NCBI GenBank assembly: GCA_017504335.1
Contig: JAFVRI010000049.1
Coordinates: forward strand, 1-8,996
DNA length: 8,996 bases
Direction of reading: 5' to 3'
DNA from: Clostridia bacterium
GTDB taxonomy: Bacteria; Bacillota; Clostridia; Oscillospirales; CAG-272
Below, piece after piece: positions 5,178 to 8,996 of the stretch. The translations under genes and the position numbers were made by a program. Under the pieces are notes generated by a model. That model ran no database searches. It had not been told where the DNA came from and saw only the letters and a program-made list of their open reading frames with translations. Numbering within the stretch: position 1 is the stretch's first letter; each line of letters opens with the position of its first letter.

Positions 5178-7424
5178 TTAGAAATGTTGTACATCAAGCT
5201 CGTTTTGGAAGATCTGTTTGATCCGAAGGATCGCTTCTTGCATATTCAAGCGGTCCACCGAATAGGCATGTCTGAGCAAATCACCGGGAATGTAGGTATC
5301 ATACTTTTCGAAAACGGGAAGTTCCTTGGGGCTCACCAATTCCATAGGCAACACCCGTCCGTCTCCATAGGTACGGTACAGTGTTTCCAAAAACTCCCGT
5401 TCGGTTCCCTTTTCCATTCGAAACATCAAGTAGTTACAGCCTTCATAATCTATTCCCGAAATACCGAGATTCGGTGCCACCCGTCCGATCATTTTGCGAA
5501 GCGTTCGGAAAGACCTCGTTCCCAACCACGGAAAGAGGCACCACGTATATCCGCCGAGGTGAATCAGGGATCGCTCGGTCATCCCCGTGTTTTTTGCCAC
5601 CCGTCTGGCTTTTTCCAGACGCGCGACCGCATTTCCCTGCAGATACGGATAAACCGTATCCTCGGCGAGCACCTGTCTCATTCGTTCAAGGATCCTCGTA
5701 TGGATCTCACCGTAATCTCCCGGCCAGGAAATCTCCATTTTTCCTTCCACGCCCTTCACGTAGATCAAGCGGCGGGCGGTATCCAACTCCAGCACTTCCC
5801 AAACACGTCCCGCCAAGGCAAATCGGTCACCCACGGGAGGAGGTGTGGTAATGGTTCCGATCTCCTCCGATTCACAACGGACGGTAAAATCTTCACTGTC
5901 ACGAAATACGGCATAGAACTTAAAGCTACCAAGCAATCGCTCTCCCGCCAGACCGACGATCAATCCTTTCTCATCCGTCATTTCCAAAAAGTCTTGATTG
6001 AGCATGGAAACCAACAGAGCTTTGTAGGTTTCTTTCTCCACCGATGCAAAGGGAGGCATGGAGAGCACTCTCTCCGCAAGGGCGGAAACGGTCAACTCAC
6101 CCGAGGATGCAAGCACACTGAGCGTTTGGTGAAACAAAAGGCTGAGCGGATCTTTCTTCCGAGACGGCGGCTCCACAAACCGTTCCTCAATATAGAGCTG
6201 CACGATGGCAATCGCTCGGATCAGCTCCCACGGGATCAGTTGCGGAAGAGGCGCATTGGGCAAAGGCTCTTCCTCCCGAAACACCATCATCATCTCAGGC
6301 GGCGATTCCCGCCGTCCAGAGCGTCCGAGCCGCTGCAAAAATCCCGATACCGAATTGGGAGAATCAATTTGAAGAATCCGCTCCAATCTTCCGATATCAA
6401 TCCCAAGCTCCATGGTAACAGTGGCACAGGTCACCGCAAAGGTATCACTGTTTTTCATCCGACGCTCCGCTTCCTCCCGAAGAGAGGCAGACAGATTTCC
6501 GTGATGAATATAAAACACATCCTTGTCGCCCCGCTTGGATGCGATCTGACGAAGGGTGGCGCACACGTATTCGGTCTCTTCTCTGGAATTGGAGAACACC
6601 AAGGCTTTTTTACTTTTGACGCAATCGTATGCGTATTCATAGCCTGCATCCAGCAGCGCTCTCGGTCGATCCTTTCCGTCCAAAGGAGACCCTGTTTGAT
6701 CGAAATTTGGATTTTGAATCAAAAAATGTTCCATTCCCAATCGCCAACGAATCTTTTCGTTTGGGAAAAGCGGAACGTCCACCGAGCGGTCGGTTCCCGC
6801 TGCCAGCCATTTGGCAGCCAAATCGGGATCGCCCACCGTTGCCGACAATCCCACTCTTCTGGGAGAGGAGCCGATCAACCGCTCCATGCGCATCAACTGA
6901 CAAAGAATTTGATTTCCACGATCGGTTCCCGTCAAGGTATGGATCTCGTCCAAAACCACAAACTGCAATCCTTTGAACAATCTGGGAATATCGTTGGAGC
7001 GGTTCATTAACATCGCTTCCAAAGATTCGGGAGTGATCTGAAGAATCCCCTCGGGGTTTTCCAAAAGTTTTTTCTTTTGAGATTGCGCCACATCTCCGTG
7101 CCAATGTGTCACACGGATTCCGCTTTCATCCAACAGCTCGCTGATCCGTTCAAACTGATCGTTGATCAGGCTCTTCAGGGGGGCAATATACAAAACCGAG
7201 ATTCCTTCCGATGGAGCTTCACAGACCCTTGTCAGAATCGGAAAAAATGCCGCCTCGGTCTTTCCACTTGCCGTAGATGAGGTCAGAAGAAGATGATGAT
7301 CGCTTTCTAAGATCGTTTTTGCCGCCTCTACCTGAACGCTTCGCAGCGCTTCCCATGCATGAGCATAGACATATTCGCGAATAAAGGATGGAAACCGTCC
7401 AAATATACGGTCTGCTTCGGTCAT
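5178..7424 (-). CDS. Lhr-like SF2 DEAD/DEAH-box helicase (BrxHI-like)
   Basis: This is a predicted ATP-dependent nucleic-acid helicase or translocase acting in the cytoplasm. All SF2 core motifs are visible: motif I TASGKT (51-56), Ia APLKSLIND (81-89), Ib TPESLE (131-136), II DEIH (159-162), III SAT (194-196), IV LVFSNSR (275-281), V TMELGIDIG (337-345) and VI QRLGRSGRR (364-372). The motif pattern resembles the Lhr family. At 748 residues it is about half the size of full Lhr and near that of the helicase paired with BrxD in BREX loci. The C-terminal half (about 400-748) probably holds winged-helix and beta-barrel modules, but I cannot assign a nuclease there. The ATG has GGGAG upstream and starts 14 nt after the ATPase gene, so it is the last gene of that operon. 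The substrate is unknown. Confidence 0.9.
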   Translation of the reverse strand: MTEADRIFGRFPSFIREYVYAHAWEALRSVQVEAAKTILESDHHLLLTSSTASGKTEAAFFPILTRVCEAPSEGISVLYIAPLKSLINDQFERISELLDESGIRVTHWHGDVAQSQKKKLLENPEGILQITPESLEAMLMNRSNDIPRLFKGLQFVVLDEIHTLTGTDRGNQILCQLMRMERLIGSSPRRVGLSATVGDPDLAAKWLAAGTDRSVDVPLFPNEKIRWRLGMEHFLIQNPNFDQTGSPLDGKDRPRALLDAGYEYAYDCVKSKKALVFSNSREETEYVCATLRQIASKRGDKDVFYIHHGNLSASLREEAERRMKNSDTFAVTCATVTMELGIDIGRLERILQIDSPNSVSGFLQRLGRSGRRESPPEMMMVFREEEPLPNAPLPQLIPWELIRAIAIVQLYIEERFVEPPSRKKDPLSLLFHQTLSVLASSGELTVSALAERVLSMPPFASVEKETYKALLVSMLNQDFLEMTDEKGLIVGLAGERLLGSFKFYAVFRDSEDFTVRCESEEIGTITTPPPVGDRFALAGRVWEVLELDTARRLIYVKGVEGKMEISWPGDYGEIHTRILERMRQVLAEDTVYPYLQGNAVARLEKARRVAKNTGMTERSLIHLGGYTWCLFPWLGTRSFRTLRKMIGRVAPNLGISGIDYEGCNYLMFRMEKGTEREFLETLYRTYGDGRVLPMELVSPKELPVFEKYDTYIPGDLLRHAYSVDRLNMQEAILRIKQIFQNELDVQHF

Positions 7425-7438
7425 AGCGCTCTCCCTTT

Positions 7439-8797
7439 CTAAAATTCAAGATCGGTTACGGTATAGGTCCGCTCGGTCTTTTTTTCTTCCTTTTCCTCCG
7501 CGTGCTCCGTGCTTGGTACGGTAATCGCACTTGCCATTACATCCTCAAAGGTTGCCTGCTCGTTTTGCATTAAAATATTCAGAACCGTCATATAATCCCG
7601 AAGCATTTCACGGGGAGTGATCATTTCATCTGCTCCCGCTCTGGAAAGCGAAATCTCCAAAAAGCGAACAATTTCCTCCTCGGTCAATCTCGGCTCTTTC
7701 CCGTAATTGACCGCATACAGCTTGGTCACTCTGGAAATCAGTGCAAACAATTCATCGTCGCTCAAGCGCTTCAGACGGATCACGGGCCCTACCAGATTCC
7801 GATATTGCTCCGATGCATAGCGGCTGTTGCACAGACGGCTTCGAAGTGCCTCGTAGCTAAAAAGCCCTCTTCGCGGATCATCCATAAACTGAGGTGTTCC
7901 GCCGAGGATCACGCCAAGTCCGGGCGCTCTTCCTTGCAAGGTATCATTGAACATGGAGAGGATCTTTTCATAGTTATTCTCTCGGCTGACACGGTGGCTG
8001 ATCTTGTATAGGTTGACGCACTCGTCTATGAATACAACGAGACCTCTGTATCCGATCAGTCGAACCAAAATCGCCCAAAGCTTCAGGAAATCGTACCAGT
8101 TCTCATCATCGATGATCACCGACACCGAAAAGCCAAGCTCTCTTCTCGCCTCGGTTTTTGTAGCATACTCGCCGCGTAACCAACGCAGGCAAGCACTTCT
8201 CTTTTCATCATTTTCTTCCGCGAAGGCGCGATAGTATTCCGTGATCACACGGGAAAAATCAAAGCCTCCTACCATGAATTCGATCTCACTCATCTGTTCG
8301 GCAACCACGCCGTTCAAGCGACTCACAAAGCGCTCATCCTCAGGCAGAATTCCCTCGGAAACGATCCTCGCCTTCAGCTGCTCGATCCAACGGGCGATCA
8401 TTTTTGGCAGAGCCCCTCCGTCGGGAGAAGATTTGGATGCCATATTTTTAATCAGCTCCCGATAGGTCGCAACACCGCTTCCTCCCGAGCCGTAGAGTCT
8501 GCGCTCTGGGGAAAGATCGGCATCGGCGGTAATAAAGTCTCGCTCCAGAGCATAGCCGCGGATCAGCTGCATCAGAAAGCTTTTTCCGCTTCCGTAACGT
8601 CCCACGATAAACCGCATGGTTCCGCAACCCTCATTGATCTGTTCCAGATCGTGTAGCAGAGCTTCGATCTCATCCTTTCGTCCGATGGCAAGATAGGGCG
8701 CTCCGATTCTCGGAACGACACCTGCCGATACCGATAATAAGAGCGTATTTAAGATTCTCTTAGGGATCTTTTGAATTTCCATATCACTTCGACTCAT
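7439..8797 (-). CDS. BrxD-like P-loop ATPase (DUF2791 type)
   Basis: This 452-residue AAA+/STAND-like ATPase has Walker A GRYGSGKS (66-73), followed by the family-like stretch ITADADLSPERRLYG (89-103). Walker B is VVFIDEC (254-260) and a probable sensor-1 strand is GVILGGTPQF (295-304). Arginines at 319-321 (RSR) are arginine-finger candidates. The arrangement matches the DUF2791/BrxD family as I know it, where such proteins sit next to an Lhr-like helicase in BREX systems. The C-terminus has a charged linker (about 432-443) and a YTVTDLEF tail. The start codon overlaps the upstream stop (ATGA), with GGAGAG about 7 nt before it, which implies translational coupling. Its role in defence or DNA processing is inference from family and neighbours. 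Confidence 0.85.
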   Translation of the reverse strand: MSRSDMEIQKIPKRILNTLLLSVSAGVVPRIGAPYLAIGRKDEIEALLHDLEQINEGCGTMRFIVGRYGSGKSFLMQLIRGYALERDFITADADLSPERRLYGSGGSGVATYRELIKNMASKSSPDGGALPKMIARWIEQLKARIVSEGILPEDERFVSRLNGVVAEQMSEIEFMVGGFDFSRVITEYYRAFAEENDEKRSACLRWLRGEYATKTEARRELGFSVSVIIDDENWYDFLKLWAILVRLIGYRGLVVFIDECVNLYKISHRVSRENNYEKILSMFNDTLQGRAPGLGVILGGTPQFMDDPRRGLFSYEALRSRLCNSRYASEQYRNLVGPVIRLKRLSDDELFALISRVTKLYAVNYGKEPRLTEEEIVRFLEISLSRAGADEMITPREMLRDYMTVLNILMQNEQATFEDVMASAITVPSTEHAEEKEEKKTERTYTVTDLEF

Positions 8798-8996
8798 TGA
8801 TTCTCTCCTTCCACATAATCCCGATAATCCTCAATCACCGAATAGCCGCAGTCGCATTCCTCGATCAAGGCATCACCGTATATATCAAACGCAATTTCGT
8901 TAATATGATCCGCCAATGCCTCCGGCATGCTTCCCAGTGTTGCGGCAAGCTCATGGATGGCGCGGGGATTGCCCGACAGTGCGCAAATGGCCTTCC
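8794..8996 (-). CDS. C-terminal end of a probable TerB-C domain protein (partial)
   Basis: A reading frame enters from the window edge and ends with TGA at 8794-8796, giving 66 residues plus stop. It reads KAICALSGNPRAIHEL, then LADHINEIAFDIYGDALIEE, then CDCGYSVIEDYRDYVEGENQ. The motif of INEIA followed by GDxLIE and a terminal IEDYR resembles, from memory, the end of TerB-C domains in TerB-N/TerB-C proteins. The match covers only the last part of the protein, so the assignment is tentative. It overlaps the ATPase start by 4 nt, so the two are certainly in one operon. Nothing can be said of its N-terminus, and the frame could belong to an unrelated acidic protein. Confidence 0.6.
   Translation of the reverse strand, partial: KAICALSGNPRAIHELAATLGSMPEALADHINEIAFDIYGDALIEECDCGYSVIEDYRDYVEGENQ

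Noticed and set aside
5163..7010. A 615-codon open frame on the plus strand opposite the helicase gene
   Set aside because: The minus-strand frame encodes a helicase with all SF2 motifs. The antisense product is rich in His, Arg, Gln and Ser with no recognisable domain, as expected from the complement of codon-biased DNA.
5178..8996. Calling the region a complete BREX system
   Set aside because: Only a BrxD-like ATPase and a BrxHI-like helicase are visible. No PglX methylase, PglZ phosphatase or BrxC is present, and the upstream partner looks TerB-like.

Overview
The window looks like a chromosomal segment of a low-to-mid GC Firmicute, most likely a Clostridia-type gut anaerobe. The inference rests on two T-box (tRNA-sensing) leaders, AGGAGG-like Shine-Dalgarno sites and consensus TTGACA/TAtaaT promoters with 17-bp spacers. 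Genus cannot be told from the sequence. Every gene I can support reads on the minus strand, so the biological order runs from high to low coordinates.

Region A (8996 to 5178) is a compact three-gene operon. It holds the C-terminal end of a protein resembling TerB-C domain proteins, a BrxD-like (DUF2791) P-loop ATPase, and an Lhr-like SF2 helicase of 748 residues. The first two genes overlap by 4 nt (ATGA) and the last two are 14 nt apart. The ATPase-helicase pair resembles the brxD-brxHI pair of BREX phage-defence loci. Here the upstream partner looks TerB-like and no other BREX gene is visible. This is the least understood part of the window.

Region B (5177 to 3182) is an isoleucine-biosynthesis operon. 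A strong promoter (5107-5135) drives a T-box leader with an AUC (Ile) specifier candidate. It is followed by ilvA (threonine dehydratase with one C-terminal ACT domain) and ridA (imine/enamine deaminase). IlvA releases a reactive enamine that RidA hydrolyses, so the two genes form a functional pair. A weak A/T-rich hairpin follows ridA.

Region C (3161 to 1) is the common branched-chain operon. A second strong promoter (3110-3138) drives a second T-box leader, then ilvB and ilvN (acetolactate synthase large and small subunits) and ilvC (ketol-acid reductoisomerase, cut by the window edge). Together B and C give the steps from threonine to 2-oxobutanoate and then the first two shared Ile/Val/Leu reactions. 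Uncharged tRNA would relieve termination at both leaders. The specifier of the second leader is ambiguous between AUC (Ile) and CUC (Leu).

No tRNA or rRNA gene, insertion sequence or CRISPR array was seen. The only gene-free stretches longer than 300 bases are the two leader regions (2787-3202 and 4806-5177), both largely explained by promoter plus T-box.
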